Shown piece by piece: positions 1 to 8,634 of a stretch of DNA of 64,000 nucleotides; position 1 is the first letter of the stretch; every line of letters begins with the position of its first letter. Under the pieces are notes generated by a model. The model did not search any database and was not told where the DNA came from. It saw only the letters and a list, made by a program, of their open reading frames with translations. The position numbers and the translations under genes were made by a program. This DNA comes from Bradyrhizobium sp. CIAT3101 (lineage in GTDB: Bacteria > Pseudomonadota > Alphaproteobacteria > Rhizobiales > Xanthobacteraceae). The stretch spans positions 7,399,001 through 7,463,000 of the forward strand of contig NZ_CP121634.1 in the NCBI RefSeq assembly GCF_029714945.1. The letters are read 5' to 3'.

Positions 1-118
1 CCTTGCGGATGGTTTGCGCCGAGACTTCGAACCGGCGCGCCAGCTCCTCGACCATGACGCGGCCGGAGGCGCGGGCGATGTTGAGAATTTCAGCTTGGCG
101 ATGGGTCAATCCGGTCAC
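1..118 (-). CDS. DeoR/GlpR-family transcriptional regulator, N-terminal part only
   Basis: Only the first ~39 codons lie in the window and the rest runs off the left edge. Reading from a GTG at 118 gives a start like MTGLTHRQAEILNIARASG followed by 'VEELARRFEVSAQTIRK', the classical DeoR-type winged-helix start and recognition helix. DeoR proteins are sugar-phosphate or glycerol-3-phosphate responsive repressors. An in-frame TGA lies a few codons upstream, so the start is confined to GTG118 or a nearby rare codon. It sits 75 bp downstream of the HAD phosphatase on the same strand and may be co-transcribed with it. A GlpR role is inference, since the effector domain is not visible. Confidence 0.75.
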   Translation of the reverse strand, partial: MTGLTHRQAEILNIARASGRVMVEELARRFEVSAQTIRK

Positions 119-192
119 GGCAATGGCCTCAAATCAGAGCAGTGCATGGTGCGGCGGTTCGCGCGCGTGGTCAATGCGCGTGCCGATCACGG

Positions 193-882
193 TTAATGGA
201 TGAAACCCTCACCACCCATCGCAGCTGCGAGCCGCGCGAGCAGCCCGGGATCGTCGAAGGCGCTGGCGGAAGCGACCGCGCCGGCCCCAACAAGGTCAGC
301 ATGGCTGAGGCTGGTCCGGATGCCGATAGTCGGAATGCCGGCAGCCGTGGCCGACTGCACGCCGGAACGGGAATCCTCGAAGGCAATCGAGGCAGCCGCG
401 CTGGCGCCGACGAAACGCAAGCCCTCCTGATAGGGCAATGGATGCGGCTTGCCGTGCGGCAACTCGTCGCCGATCACGAGCGTCCTGAAGCGGTGCGTGA
501 TGCCGAGGCCGGAGAGCAGCAGCTCGGCATTGAGACGCGGCGCATTGGTGACGGCCACCATGGGAATGCCGGCCGCGTCCGCGCGGTCGAGCAGCGCCAT
601 CAGGCCCGGCAACGGCTCGATCTGTCCCGCGACGAGCGTACGGAACACTTCTTCCTTCTCGCCGAGAATCGCGGTGCGCCGTTCCGACGTTTCATTGGGC
701 AGAAAGCGCTCGCCGATCGACACATTGGCGAAGCCCTGCAGCTCCCTGGAGAAGCGCGCGTGGTCGAAGACATGACCGTGAGGACCGAGCACCTGGTTGA
801 ACGCCTTCAGATGCAGCGGGTCGGTATTGGCAAGCGTGCCGTCGATATCGAACAACAATGCCTTGCCGAGAGTCTCGATCAT
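193..882 (-). CDS. HAD-superfamily hydrolase (beta-phosphoglucomutase/phosphatase-like)
   Basis: The 229-residue protein has all four HAD motifs: DIDGT near residues 12-16 (nucleophile Asp12, acid/base Asp14), VTNAP near 111-115, a Lys in HGKPHP near 145, and the acidic FEDSRSG near 168-174. The helical cap between motifs I and II marks subfamily IA, like beta-phosphoglucomutase and sugar-phosphate phosphatases. It is cytoplasmic, with no signal peptide, and probably dephosphorylates a small phosphorylated metabolite. The gene precedes a DeoR-type regulator on the same strand, which fits sugar-phosphate metabolism. The exact substrate cannot be read from sequence. Confidence 0.85.
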   Translation of the reverse strand: MIETLGKALLFDIDGTLANTDPLHLKAFNQVLGPHGHVFDHARFSRELQGFANVSIGERFLPNETSERRTAILGEKEEVFRTLVAGQIEPLPGLMALLDRADAAGIPMVAVTNAPRLNAELLLSGLGITHRFRTLVIGDELPHGKPHPLPYQEGLRFVGASAAASIAFEDSRSGVQSATAAGIPTIGIRTSLSHADLVGAGAVASASAFDDPGLLARLAAAMGGEGFIH

Positions 883-1036
883 GTCCGTACTTTCCTGAAT
901 GCGCCACGCATCAATGCTGAAGACGTATCAATAGAGCCCCGCGCGCGCAATAACGCATGCGGATGACGATCACGCGCCACTCGACAAAGCTACCCGTGGC
1001 TGTAACACTCCATACAAGATCAAAAAGGAGGAAACG

Positions 1037-1504
1037 ATGACGATCAACCGACGCGATCTGGCTCTCTCGACTCTTGCCGTTCCAGCTCTCGCCGTCTCCG
1101 CGCTTGCGCTCTCGACACCGGCGCTCGCGGCTTCAGCGGACGAAGAAGCCGTGGCGAAGCAGGTCGAGGCCTTCCGCCTCGCCCAGATCGCGGCCGACCC
1201 GAAGGCGCTCGGCGCGCTTTGCTGGGACGATCTCAGCTACAGCCATTCCAACGGCAAGGTCGAAGACAAGGCGACCTTCATCACCAACGCCACCGACGGC
1301 AAATCGAAGTTTCTGTCGATCGCCTATCAGGACCCGACCATCAAGGTGGTCGGCCCCACCGCGATCGTGCGCTTCCACTGGGTCGCGGAACAGGAGATGG
1401 CGGCCGATGGGAAAAAAGTGCCGACCAACCTTCACATCCTGATGAACTGGCAGAAGCAGGGCGACGCGTGGAAGCTGTTGTCGCGCGCCGCGACGAAATT
1501 GTGA
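1037..1504 (+). CDS. Exported SnoaL/DUF4440-like (NTF2-fold) protein
   Basis: The 155-residue protein has an N-terminal signal of about 31 residues. Its twin Arg (NRRDLALS) before an Ala/Leu-rich core ending TPALA suggests Tat or Sec export to the periplasm. The mature part is one NTF2-like domain (AFRLAQIAADPKAL, DDLSYSHSNG, VRFHWVAE, LHILMNWQKQGDAWKLL), typical of DUF4440 proteins of unassigned function. AAGGAGG lies just upstream of the ATG. A close paralogue without the signal follows 70 bp downstream, and the two ribosome-binding regions are also alike, so the pair is a tandem duplication. Confidence 0.8.
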   Translation: MTINRRDLALSTLAVPALAVSALALSTPALAASADEEAVAKQVEAFRLAQIAADPKALGALCWDDLSYSHSNGKVEDKATFITNATDGKSKFLSIAYQDPTIKVVGPTAIVRFHWVAEQEMAADGKKVPTNLHILMNWQKQGDAWKLLSRAATKL

Positions 1505-1574
1505 TCAACGCCATCGTTCCGGGACGCGCGCAGCACACCGCTGCAACACTCGCGACAAGATCAAGAAGGAGGAA

Positions 1575-1970
1575 ATGATGACGATTAATCGCGATCATGC
1601 TGCAGCGGCGGATCATGAGGCAGTGGCAAGAAATGTCGAGGCATTTCGCCTCGCCCAGATCGCGGCTGATCCGAAGGCGCTCAGCGTGCTGTGCTCGGAC
1701 GATCTGAGCTACAGCCATTCCAGCGGCTTCCTCGAGGACAAGGCGGCCTTCATCGCCAACGCCACCGACGGCAAAACGGAATTCCTGTCGATCGCGTACA
1801 AGGATCCGACCATCAAGATCGTCGGCCCCGCCGCGATCGTGCGCTTCCACTGGATGGCCGAGATGATGACCGACGGAAAGAAAGTGGCAAACAGCCTTCA
1901 CATCCTGATGAACTGGCTGAAGCAGGGCGACGAGTGGAAGCTCTTGTCCCGTTCCGCAACGAAATTGTGA
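1575..1970 (+). CDS. SnoaL/DUF4440-like protein, cytoplasmic tandem paralogue
   Basis: This 131-residue product is collinear with the mature domain of the gene at 1037-1504: EAFRLAQIAADPKAL, DDLSYSHSSG, NATDGKTEFLSIAYKDPTIK and HILMNWLKQGDEWKLLSRS are nearly identical. Its N-terminus keeps only the first residues (MTINR) and then joins the mature domain, so the signal-peptide segment is missing. The ribosome-binding region (AAGAAGGAGGAAATG) resembles that of the first copy. The protein should therefore stay in the cytoplasm. Function is unknown. It could be a relocated isozyme or a gene on the way to loss, but the frame is intact. Confidence 0.75.
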   Translation: MMTINRDHAAAADHEAVARNVEAFRLAQIAADPKALSVLCSDDLSYSHSSGFLEDKAAFIANATDGKTEFLSIAYKDPTIKIVGPAAIVRFHWMAEMMTDGKKVANSLHILMNWLKQGDEWKLLSRSATKL

Positions 1971-1979
1971 TGCTCTACT

Positions 1980-2053
1980 TACCCTCTCCCCTTGCGGGAG
2001 AGGGTGGCTCGCCGCCCCGCGCTTCGCGCCACCTTCTCCCACAAGGGTGAAGG
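1980..2053. repeat. Dispersed palindromic repeat (CCCTCTCCC...GGGAGAAGG type)
   Basis: Just after the SnoaL paralogue, ACCCTCTCCCCTTGCGGG begins an element that ends in an imperfect reverse complement (CCACCTTCTCCCACAAGGG), with a GC-rich centre. It looks like an extragenic palindromic repeat and could fold as a transcription-ending hairpin for the gene to its left. A longer element of similar design lies at 48587-48742. Confidence 0.6.
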
Positions 2054-2124
2054 AAAGTGCAGCGGTATCAAGGGCTGCAAAATTTTCCGACCACGCTTTG
2101 CGCGTCAGAACATGACCACAGCGG

Positions 2125-2316
2125 CTACGCCGCCTCTCTCACATCACCGTTAACCAGCTTACGCGCAGCGCGCTCGGCTTCGCGTGCGTTGCGGAAGAGC
2201 TGGCCTTCGAGGCGATTGAACTGATGCGACGAGGCGAAGAAGCAGTAGCCGCCTTGACCGCGAACGACGATGCCCGCGGTCTCTGAATTCACTTCGATGA
2301 TGTAGCTGTCCGGCAT
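2125..2316 (-). CDS. Small conserved-looking hypothetical protein
   Basis: The 63-residue frame reads MPDSYIIEVNSETAGIVVRG, then GGYCFFASSHQFNRLEGQLF and a helical Arg/Ala-rich end (REAERAARKLVNG). The composition is protein-like, with no signal or membrane segment. I do not recognise a family. The beta-rich first half followed by one helix resembles small rhizobial proteins of unknown function. It is isolated between the SnoaL pair and the fad operon. Confidence 0.55.
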   Translation of the reverse strand: MPDSYIIEVNSETAGIVVRGQGGYCFFASSHQFNRLEGQLFRNAREAERAARKLVNGDVREAA

Positions 2317-2538
2317 GGCCCGTGGATTCCTCAGTGCGGGCGAATAACGGCATCCCTCCCCGAAAGTTCCTCGGGCAAATCAGCCGGTTTTCACCCCGAA
2401 TCGACGCGTCATTGAGTACGCCGGGACCTCATCCGTTTTGTGACTGGTTGTTGGCAAAGGCGCGACGCGATGACTTAGTCATGCCGCGTTTCTTAACACC
2501 GCACGTCTTCGTGAGATGAGGCGCAAAGCCGCGCGTGA

Positions 2539-2949
2539 TTACGTCGCGATCGGTGGAGCGTCGCGCTGGATCGCTTGCGGATGGCCGTTATCGTCGATCG
2601 AGACGTAGGTGAAATTGCCGTCGGTCACGAGGATCGGCTGCAGCTCACGCCGCCGCAACGCCCAGGCTTCGAGATGAACGGTCATCGAGGTACGGCCGAC
2701 GCGCACCAGATTGGCGTAGACCGAGACGAGATCGCCGACATAGACCGCCTTGCGAAAGTTCATCGCGTCGATCGCGACCGTGACGGTGCGCGACTTCGCG
2801 ACCTTCGATGCAAACACGCCGCCGCCGACATCCATCTGGCTGAGCAGCCAGCCACCGAAAATGTCGCCATTGGCATTGGTGTCGGCGGGCATCGCCAGCG
2901 TGCGGATGCAGAGATCGCCGTTCGGCTCGATGTCGGACTTTTCAGTCAT
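2539..2949 (-). CDS. Acyl-CoA thioesterase, YciA-like hotdog fold
   Basis: The 136-residue product matches YciA-type acyl-CoA thioesterases in length and motifs: the N-terminal 'DTNANGDIFGGWLLSQMD' with the catalytic Asn/Asp region, then the hotdog helix and strands (AIDAMNFRKAVYVGDLVSVY, RVGRTSMTVHLEA). It hydrolyses short- to medium-chain acyl-CoA to free acid and CoA in the cytoplasm. It begins 36 bp after fadJ stops, on the same strand, so it is the last gene of the fadE-thiolase-fadJ operon and may relieve CoA sequestration during beta-oxidation. Confidence 0.88.
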   Translation of the reverse strand: MTEKSDIEPNGDLCIRTLAMPADTNANGDIFGGWLLSQMDVGGGVFASKVAKSRTVTVAIDAMNFRKAVYVGDLVSVYANLVRVGRTSMTVHLEAWALRRRELQPILVTDGNFTYVSIDDNGHPQAIQRDAPPIAT

Positions 2950-2984
2950 GCAGGTCTCACTTAGAAGGTCTCACTTGGAAAGGC

Positions 2985-5081
2985 TCACTTGAAATTGTCC
3001 CAGCCCGGATCGGGCGCGAAGCGCTCGCCGAATCGCTCGGCCAGCGCGCGCATGGTGGATACAATATTTTCCACGCCGCGCGTGCGCGCATAGTTCAGGG
3101 GACCGCCGCGGAACGGCGCGTAACCGGTGCCGAAGATCATGGCGCCGTCGACCGCATCGGGATCGTCGACGATGCCTTCACGCAGGCAAGCGACGCAGAC
3201 ATTGGACATCGGCAGCACCAGGCGGTCGATCATCTGGTCGGTGACGCGCGGACCGGTCTCGGGCAATGGCGCCTTCTCCGCCTTGCCGTCCTTCCAGGTG
3301 TAGAAACCCTTCCCGGTCTTGCGGCCGAGCTCGCCCTTGGCGACCTTCTCGCGCAGCCAAGCCGGCGTCGGCGGCAGCAGATCGCCGAATTTCGTGCGCA
3401 GCATGTCGCCGACCGCAAGGCAGATATCGAGCCCGACCTGGTCGGCCAGCTCGATCGGCCCCATCGGCATGCCGAACTGTTCTGCCGCCGCATCGATCAG
3501 GCGCTGGTCGGTCTTTTCGTCCAGCATCACCATGGCTTCGAGCATATAGGGCGTCAGCGCGCGGTTGACGAGGAAGCCGGGCGAGCTCTTCACCGACAAT
3601 GGCAGGCGGTCGATCGCACCGACGAAGGCGAGCGCTTCCTTCAGCACCTGCGCATCGTTGCCGTCATGGCTGACGATTTCGACCAGCTGCAGCCGCGAGA
3701 CCGGGTTGAAGAAGTGCAGGCCGACGAGCCGCTCCGGCCGCGTCAGCGTGGTGCGGAGATCCTGAAGCGGAATGCTCGACGTGTTGGTCGCAAGGATCGC
3801 GCCCGGCTTCATCTTCGGCTCAAGGCCGGCATAGACCTTTTGCTTGAGCTCGAGCTTCTCGGGCACCGCCTCGATGATGAGATCGGCGTTGCGAACGCCC
3901 TCCCCGTCCATGTCGGGGATCAGCCGATCGAGTGCGTCGCGCACCTCGGTCGGCTTGCGGATGATCTTGCCGTAGAGCTCGGCCGCACGCTTCACCGCGC
4001 CCGCGATCGGCTCGGCCTTCATGTCGGCCAGCGAGACACACAGCCCCTGCCCGGCTACCCAAGCCGCGATATCGCCGCCCATGGCACCGGCGCCGATGAC
4101 ATGAACGTGCTTGACCGTGCTGCCGGAGCCGGCAGCCTTCTTCATCTGCTCGCGCAGGAAGAACACGCGGATCAGATTTTGCGCGGTCGGCGTCACCATC
4201 AATTTGGCGAAGGACGCCTGCTCCGCCTTCAGCATCGCGGCCTTGCTGCCGCCATGCGTCTCCCAGAGATCGATCAGCGCGTAAGGCGCCGGATAGTGCT
4301 CGCGCGGCGCGGCCTTCGCCGCCTCGGAGCGCATGCGTTTGGCAAGCAGCCCGCGCACGGGGCCGAGATTGGCCGCGCGGGCGAGAAGGCCGGGCTTGGC
4401 CCGCTTCAGGCGGCCGAACAGCACGTCCTTCACCGCGCCACGGACGTGACGCTCCTGCGTCACGGTATTGACGAGGCCGAGCGATTTGGCGCGGCGCGCA
4501 TCGATGGTGCGGCCGGTGAGCATCAGTGCCATCGACTGGGTCGGATTGACCAGCGCGGTGAAGCGCGCGGTGCCGCCGAGGCCGGGATGCAGGCCGAGCA
4601 TCACCTCCGGGAAGCCGAAGCGCGCGCCGTCGACGGCAATGCGCGACTGGCAGGCAAGCGCAACCTCGAGCCCACCGCCGAGGCAGAAGCCGTGGATGAC
4701 CGCGACCGTCGGCAGCTTGAGCGCTTCCAGATGATCCACCACCGCATGCGCGGCGCGGATGCGCGTCTCCACCAACTCCGGATCACTCGCGCCACGGAAT
4801 TCGTTGACGTCGGCGCCGGCGATGAAGCCGGACGGCTTTGCCGAGCGGATCACGAGGCCTGCCGGACGCTCGGTCTCGATCGCCGCGAGCGCGGCGTCGA
4901 ACTCCTCCATCACGTCGGCGGACAGCGTGTTGGCGCTTGTCTCGGCGCGATCGAACAGCAGCCAGGCGACGCCGTCGGCATCGCGCGTCAGCTTGAAGTT
5001 CTTGTACGGACCGTCGGCGGCAGGCTTGGGCCCGAGCTCGAGCACGCGGTCCCCGAGTGCGGTCATGATCTTCGAATCCAT
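2985..5081 (-). CDS. fadJ: Bifunctional enoyl-CoA hydratase/3-hydroxyacyl-CoA dehydrogenase
   Basis: The 698-residue product carries an N-terminal crotonase domain (roughly residues 15-200, with FIAGADVNEF, GGGLEVALACQ and PEVMLGLHPGLGGT containing the two catalytic Glu). A 3-hydroxyacyl-CoA dehydrogenase NAD domain follows (Rossmann GAGAMGGDIAAW near 320, catalytic HFFNPV), then the C-terminal dimer domain (SPGFLVNRALTPYMLEA). It performs the hydration and oxidation steps of beta-oxidation. The ATG at 5081 is preferred over frames further up because it follows the thiolase stop by 2 bp with GAGG upstream. The FadJ/FadB choice is made by length and gene order. Confidence 0.93.
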   Translation of the reverse strand: MDSKIMTALGDRVLELGPKPAADGPYKNFKLTRDADGVAWLLFDRAETSANTLSADVMEEFDAALAAIETERPAGLVIRSAKPSGFIAGADVNEFRGASDPELVETRIRAAHAVVDHLEALKLPTVAVIHGFCLGGGLEVALACQSRIAVDGARFGFPEVMLGLHPGLGGTARFTALVNPTQSMALMLTGRTIDARRAKSLGLVNTVTQERHVRGAVKDVLFGRLKRAKPGLLARAANLGPVRGLLAKRMRSEAAKAAPREHYPAPYALIDLWETHGGSKAAMLKAEQASFAKLMVTPTAQNLIRVFFLREQMKKAAGSGSTVKHVHVIGAGAMGGDIAAWVAGQGLCVSLADMKAEPIAGAVKRAAELYGKIIRKPTEVRDALDRLIPDMDGEGVRNADLIIEAVPEKLELKQKVYAGLEPKMKPGAILATNTSSIPLQDLRTTLTRPERLVGLHFFNPVSRLQLVEIVSHDGNDAQVLKEALAFVGAIDRLPLSVKSSPGFLVNRALTPYMLEAMVMLDEKTDQRLIDAAAEQFGMPMGPIELADQVGLDICLAVGDMLRTKFGDLLPPTPAWLREKVAKGELGRKTGKGFYTWKDGKAEKAPLPETGPRVTDQMIDRLVLPMSNVCVACLREGIVDDPDAVDGAMIFGTGYAPFRGGPLNYARTRGVENIVSTMRALAERFGERFAPDPGWDNFK

Positions 5082-5083
5082 GG

Positions 5084-6367
5084 TCACACCGCCTCGATCA
5101 GCATGGCGCCGCCGAGCCCGCCACCGATGCACTCGGTGGCAATCCCGCGCCGCGTGCCGAGCCGCTTCATCGCGTTGACGAGATGCAGCACGATGCGGTT
5201 GCCGGAGGTGCCGACGGGATGGCCGAGCGAGATCGCGCCGCCATCGACGTTGAGCTTTTCGCGATCGATCTCGCCGGCCGCGCCGTCGAGCCTGAGAATC
5301 TCGCGGCAGAATTTGTCGTCGTTCCAGGCGGCGAGACAGCCGAGCACTTGCGTCGCGAACGCCTCGTTCAATTCCCAGGTCTCGACGTCCTGGACGGTGA
5401 GGTTGTTGCGCTGGAGCAGCGGCGTCGCCGACATCACTGGGCCAAGGCCCATGATGCTGGGATCGAGCGCGGCCCAGTTGCTGTCGACGATTGCGGCCTT
5501 CGGCGTCAGCTTGTGCTTTGCCACCGCCGCGTCGGAAGCCAGGATCACCCAGGAGGCACCATCGGTGATCTGCGAGGAATTGCCCGCGGTGACCTGGCCC
5601 CAGGGACGCTCGAACACCGGCCGGAGCTTTGCCAGCGTCTCGGCTGTCGAGTCCGGACGCACGCCGTCGTCATGGTCGAAGAATTTTCCGTCGCGGGCGA
5701 ACGCGGTCTCGACCTCGCCTTTCAGAAAACCCTCGGCCTGCGCATGCGCGAGCCGGCGATGGCTCTCGGCCGCATAGGCATCCGACTGGGCGCGCGTAAT
5801 GCCGAAGAGGTGGCCGACCACCTCGGCGGTCTGGCCCATGTTGAGTTCAGTGATGGGGTCGGTCAGCCCGCGCTCGAGGCCGATGATCGGCTTGAGATAG
5901 CGCGGACGCAGCTTGAACGCGGCGGCGAGCTTCGCGGCGACGCCCTTGGCAGTGGCGAGGCCGGCAAACCAGCGCACACCGGAGTTCGGCCAGACCAGCG
6001 GCGCGTGGCTGAGCGCCTCGGTGCCGCCGGCCAGGATCATATCGGCATGACCTTCGCGGATGTAGCGGTAGGCGGTATCGATCGACTGCATGCCGGAGCC
6101 GCAATTGATCTGCACGGTGAAAGCGACCATGTCCTCGCCCATGCCGAGCCGGAGCGCCGCGACGCGGGCCGGGTTCATCTCGTCGGCGATGACGTTGACG
6201 CAGCCGAGGATGACCTGATCGAAGTCGGTCGGTGCAAACGGCTGGCGCGCCAGCAGCGGCCGGCCGCATTGCACGGCGAGATCGACCGGCGTGAACGGGC
6301 CCGGTCCGGAGCGCGCTTTCAGAAACGGCGTCCGGCTGCCGTCGACGATGAATACCGGTCGTGCCAT
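5084..6367 (-). CDS. fadI: Acetyl-CoA acyltransferase (thiolase)
   Basis: The 427-residue thiolase has the acyl-accepting Cys in NCGSGMQS (near Cys89), the His of LGHPVGTSG, and the C-terminal CIGGGLGGAMLIE with the second Cys. It cleaves 3-ketoacyl-CoA with CoA to acetyl-CoA and a shortened acyl-CoA. The start ATG overlaps the fadE stop (TGATG), which implies translational coupling. The longer FadI-like rather than FadA-like N-terminal region and its pairing with fadJ support the symbol, but fadA would be an acceptable name. Confidence 0.9.
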   Translation of the reverse strand: MARPVFIVDGSRTPFLKARSGPGPFTPVDLAVQCGRPLLARQPFAPTDFDQVILGCVNVIADEMNPARVAALRLGMGEDMVAFTVQINCGSGMQSIDTAYRYIREGHADMILAGGTEALSHAPLVWPNSGVRWFAGLATAKGVAAKLAAAFKLRPRYLKPIIGLERGLTDPITELNMGQTAEVVGHLFGITRAQSDAYAAESHRRLAHAQAEGFLKGEVETAFARDGKFFDHDDGVRPDSTAETLAKLRPVFERPWGQVTAGNSSQITDGASWVILASDAAVAKHKLTPKAAIVDSNWAALDPSIMGLGPVMSATPLLQRNNLTVQDVETWELNEAFATQVLGCLAAWNDDKFCREILRLDGAAGEIDREKLNVDGGAISLGHPVGTSGNRIVLHLVNAMKRLGTRRGIATECIGGGLGGAMLIEAV

Positions 6368-8634
6368 CAGCTCGCCGCCCTCTGTTCACCGAGTTCCTGG
6401 AAGAACTGATGCACGTCGCCGGTTTTCTTGTAAATCGGCGACAGCGCCTCCGGCGCAAAATCGTCGACCTCAATGACCTTTGTGACGGCTTCATGAGCGG
6501 AAGCGAGCTGCTCGCCTTCGGCCTGCGTGATCACACCCTTAGTGACGGCGTCCTTCCAGTCGCGGATATGAGCAGCCCGCATGCGCTTGGCGATGGCGTC
6601 GCTCGCCGCGACCAGCTTGAACGCGCGCTCCAGCCGGGCAAAACCGCTGTCGTCGTCGACATGGGCGAGATCCGGCGTCAGGCGTTCGCGCGCGGCCGTG
6701 GGCTCCAGCACGAGGCTTGCGCATTGGTGCACGACGCGGTCGGAGGGCCCGAGCACGCGCGCGCCGAACGGCTGGACCACGAGCTTGAGGATCACGGCGA
6801 CGAAGCGGTTCGGCAGATTGGCGAGAATCTCGGCGAGCCTGTTCTCGATCGTCCGGAAGCCCGACGCCATGCACCATTCCAGCGCGGCAAAGTCTTCCTT
6901 CTGCCGTCCCTCGTCCTGCCAGCGCTTCAGCGCGGCCGAGAGCAGGTACAGCTCGGAGAGGATGTCGCCGAAGCGCGCCGACAGCATCTCCTTGCGCTTG
7001 AGCGCGCCGCCGAGCGTCAGCAGCGCCATGTCGGCGCAAAGCGCAAACGCGGCGGAGTAGCGCGAGAGCTGGCGATAGAACGGCGTGGCATCGCCTGCGT
7101 CAGGCGCCAGCGCAAAGGCGCCAAAGGTCCAGCTTCGGCCGAAGGCGCGGAACAGCGTCTGGAAACTGTGACCGACATGCTTCCAGAACGCCTTGTCGAA
7201 CGCTGTGAGCCCGCGCTCGCGGTCGGTGTCGGCCAGCGCATTCATCTCGTCGAGCAGATAGGGATGCGCCCGGATCGCGCCCTGCCCGAACACGATGAGA
7301 TTGCGGGTGAGGATGTTGGCGCCCTCGACCGTGATGCCCACGGGCACGGCGCGATGGAGATTGCCGATATAGTTCTGCGGACCGTCGATCACGGCCTTGC
7401 CGCCGTGGATGTCCATGGCGTCGTCGATCGCGATGCGCATCCGCTCGGTCGCGTGCAGCTTCATGATGCCGGAGATCACCGCGGGATGAACGCCGGCGTT
7501 CAAGGCAGCGCAAGTCAGCCGCCGCGCCGCATCGAGCTGGTAGGCAGTGGCGACGATGCGCGCGAGCGGCTCCTCGACGCCTTCGAACTTCGAGATGGAG
7601 ATGCCGAACTGCTCGCGAATGCGGGCATAGGCGCCGGTGGTGCGCGCCGCGTAGGCCGCGCCGGCCGCGGAGAGCGACGGCAGCGAGATGCCGCGGCCGG
7701 CGGCGAGCGCGGTCATCAGCATCTTCCAGCCCTGGCCGAGCCGCGCCTCACCGCCGATGACATAGTCGAGCGGGATGAAGACGTCGCGGCCCCAGTTCGG
7801 GCCATTCTGGAACACCTGCATCGATGGCAGATGACGATGTCCGATCTCGACGCCGGGCAGATTGGTCGGGATCAGCGCGACGGTGATCCCAAGCTCCTCC
7901 TGATCGCCGACGAGATGGTCGGGATCATAGGCTTTGAAGGCGAGACCCAGCAGCGTCGCGACGGGGCCGAGCGTGATGTAACGCTTGTGCCAGTTCAGCC
8001 TGAGGCCAAGGACCTCGCGGCCCTCGAAATTGCCCTTGCAGATGATGCCGGTGTCGACCATCGAGGCAGCATCGGAGCCGGCTTCGGGGCTGGTGAGGCC
8101 GAAGCAGGGAATGTCGCGGCCGTCGGCGAGCCGCGGCAGCCAGCGCTCCTGCTGCTCCTTGCTGCCGAAGCGCATCAACAGTTCGCCGGGGCCGAGCGAG
8201 TTCGGGACCATCACGGTGACAGCTGCTGCGATCGAGCGGGTCGAGATCTTCCGCACCACTTCCGAATGCGCATAGGGCGAGAAACCGAGGCCGCCGAACT
8301 CCTTCGGAATGATCATGCCGAAGAATTTCTCGCGCTTGATGAAGGCCCATGCCTCCTGCGGCAGGTCGCGCCATTCCCAGAAGATCTTCCACTCGTCGAG
8401 CATGGCGCAGAGCTCGTCGACGGGACCATTGAGGAAGGCCTGCTCCTCGCCGGTCAGCGTCGCCTGTGGGATCTTCAGCAGCTTCGACCAGTCGGGATTG
8501 CCGGTGAAGAGATCGGCGTCCCACCAGACGTCACCGGCCTCCAGCGCCTCGCGCTCGGTGTCGGACATCGCCGGCAGCACGCCGCGCGCCCAGGAGAAGA
8601 TCGGCTTGGTCAGGGTGTCGCGGCGGAAGCTCAT
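6367..8634 (-). CDS. fadE: Acyl-CoA dehydrogenase, FadE type
   Basis: The 755-residue enzyme belongs to the long FadE class (ordinary acyl-CoA dehydrogenases are ~390). The N-terminus has WWDADLFTGNPDW. The central dehydrogenase fold includes FGLTSPEAGSDA, GPNWGRDVFIPLDYVIGG and TVEGANILTRNLIVFGQG, and a long FadE-specific C-terminal domain follows. It introduces the first double bond with FAD and passes electrons to ETF. The ATG at 8634 is chosen because GAGG lies six bases upstream, whereas codons further upstream read through intergenic repeat DNA. It is the first gene of the beta-oxidation operon. Confidence 0.92.
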   Translation of the reverse strand: MSFRRDTLTKPIFSWARGVLPAMSDTEREALEAGDVWWDADLFTGNPDWSKLLKIPQATLTGEEQAFLNGPVDELCAMLDEWKIFWEWRDLPQEAWAFIKREKFFGMIIPKEFGGLGFSPYAHSEVVRKISTRSIAAAVTVMVPNSLGPGELLMRFGSKEQQERWLPRLADGRDIPCFGLTSPEAGSDAASMVDTGIICKGNFEGREVLGLRLNWHKRYITLGPVATLLGLAFKAYDPDHLVGDQEELGITVALIPTNLPGVEIGHRHLPSMQVFQNGPNWGRDVFIPLDYVIGGEARLGQGWKMLMTALAAGRGISLPSLSAAGAAYAARTTGAYARIREQFGISISKFEGVEEPLARIVATAYQLDAARRLTCAALNAGVHPAVISGIMKLHATERMRIAIDDAMDIHGGKAVIDGPQNYIGNLHRAVPVGITVEGANILTRNLIVFGQGAIRAHPYLLDEMNALADTDRERGLTAFDKAFWKHVGHSFQTLFRAFGRSWTFGAFALAPDAGDATPFYRQLSRYSAAFALCADMALLTLGGALKRKEMLSARFGDILSELYLLSAALKRWQDEGRQKEDFAALEWCMASGFRTIENRLAEILANLPNRFVAVILKLVVQPFGARVLGPSDRVVHQCASLVLEPTAARERLTPDLAHVDDDSGFARLERAFKLVAASDAIAKRMRAAHIRDWKDAVTKGVITQAEGEQLASAHEAVTKVIEVDDFAPEALSPIYKKTGDVHQFFQELGEQRAAS

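Noticed and set aside
1341..2042. Minus-strand frame opposite the two SnoaL genes
   Set aside because: Antisense to both copies; the repeated phrase VGHHLGHPVEAHDRGGADDL arises from the duplication.
3666..5777. Long open frame (~700 codons) on the plus strand across fadJ and the thiolase gene
   Set aside because: It is antisense to two clear enzymes and the translation is Arg/Gly/Ala/His-rich low-information sequence; GC-rich codon use keeps the opposite strand open.
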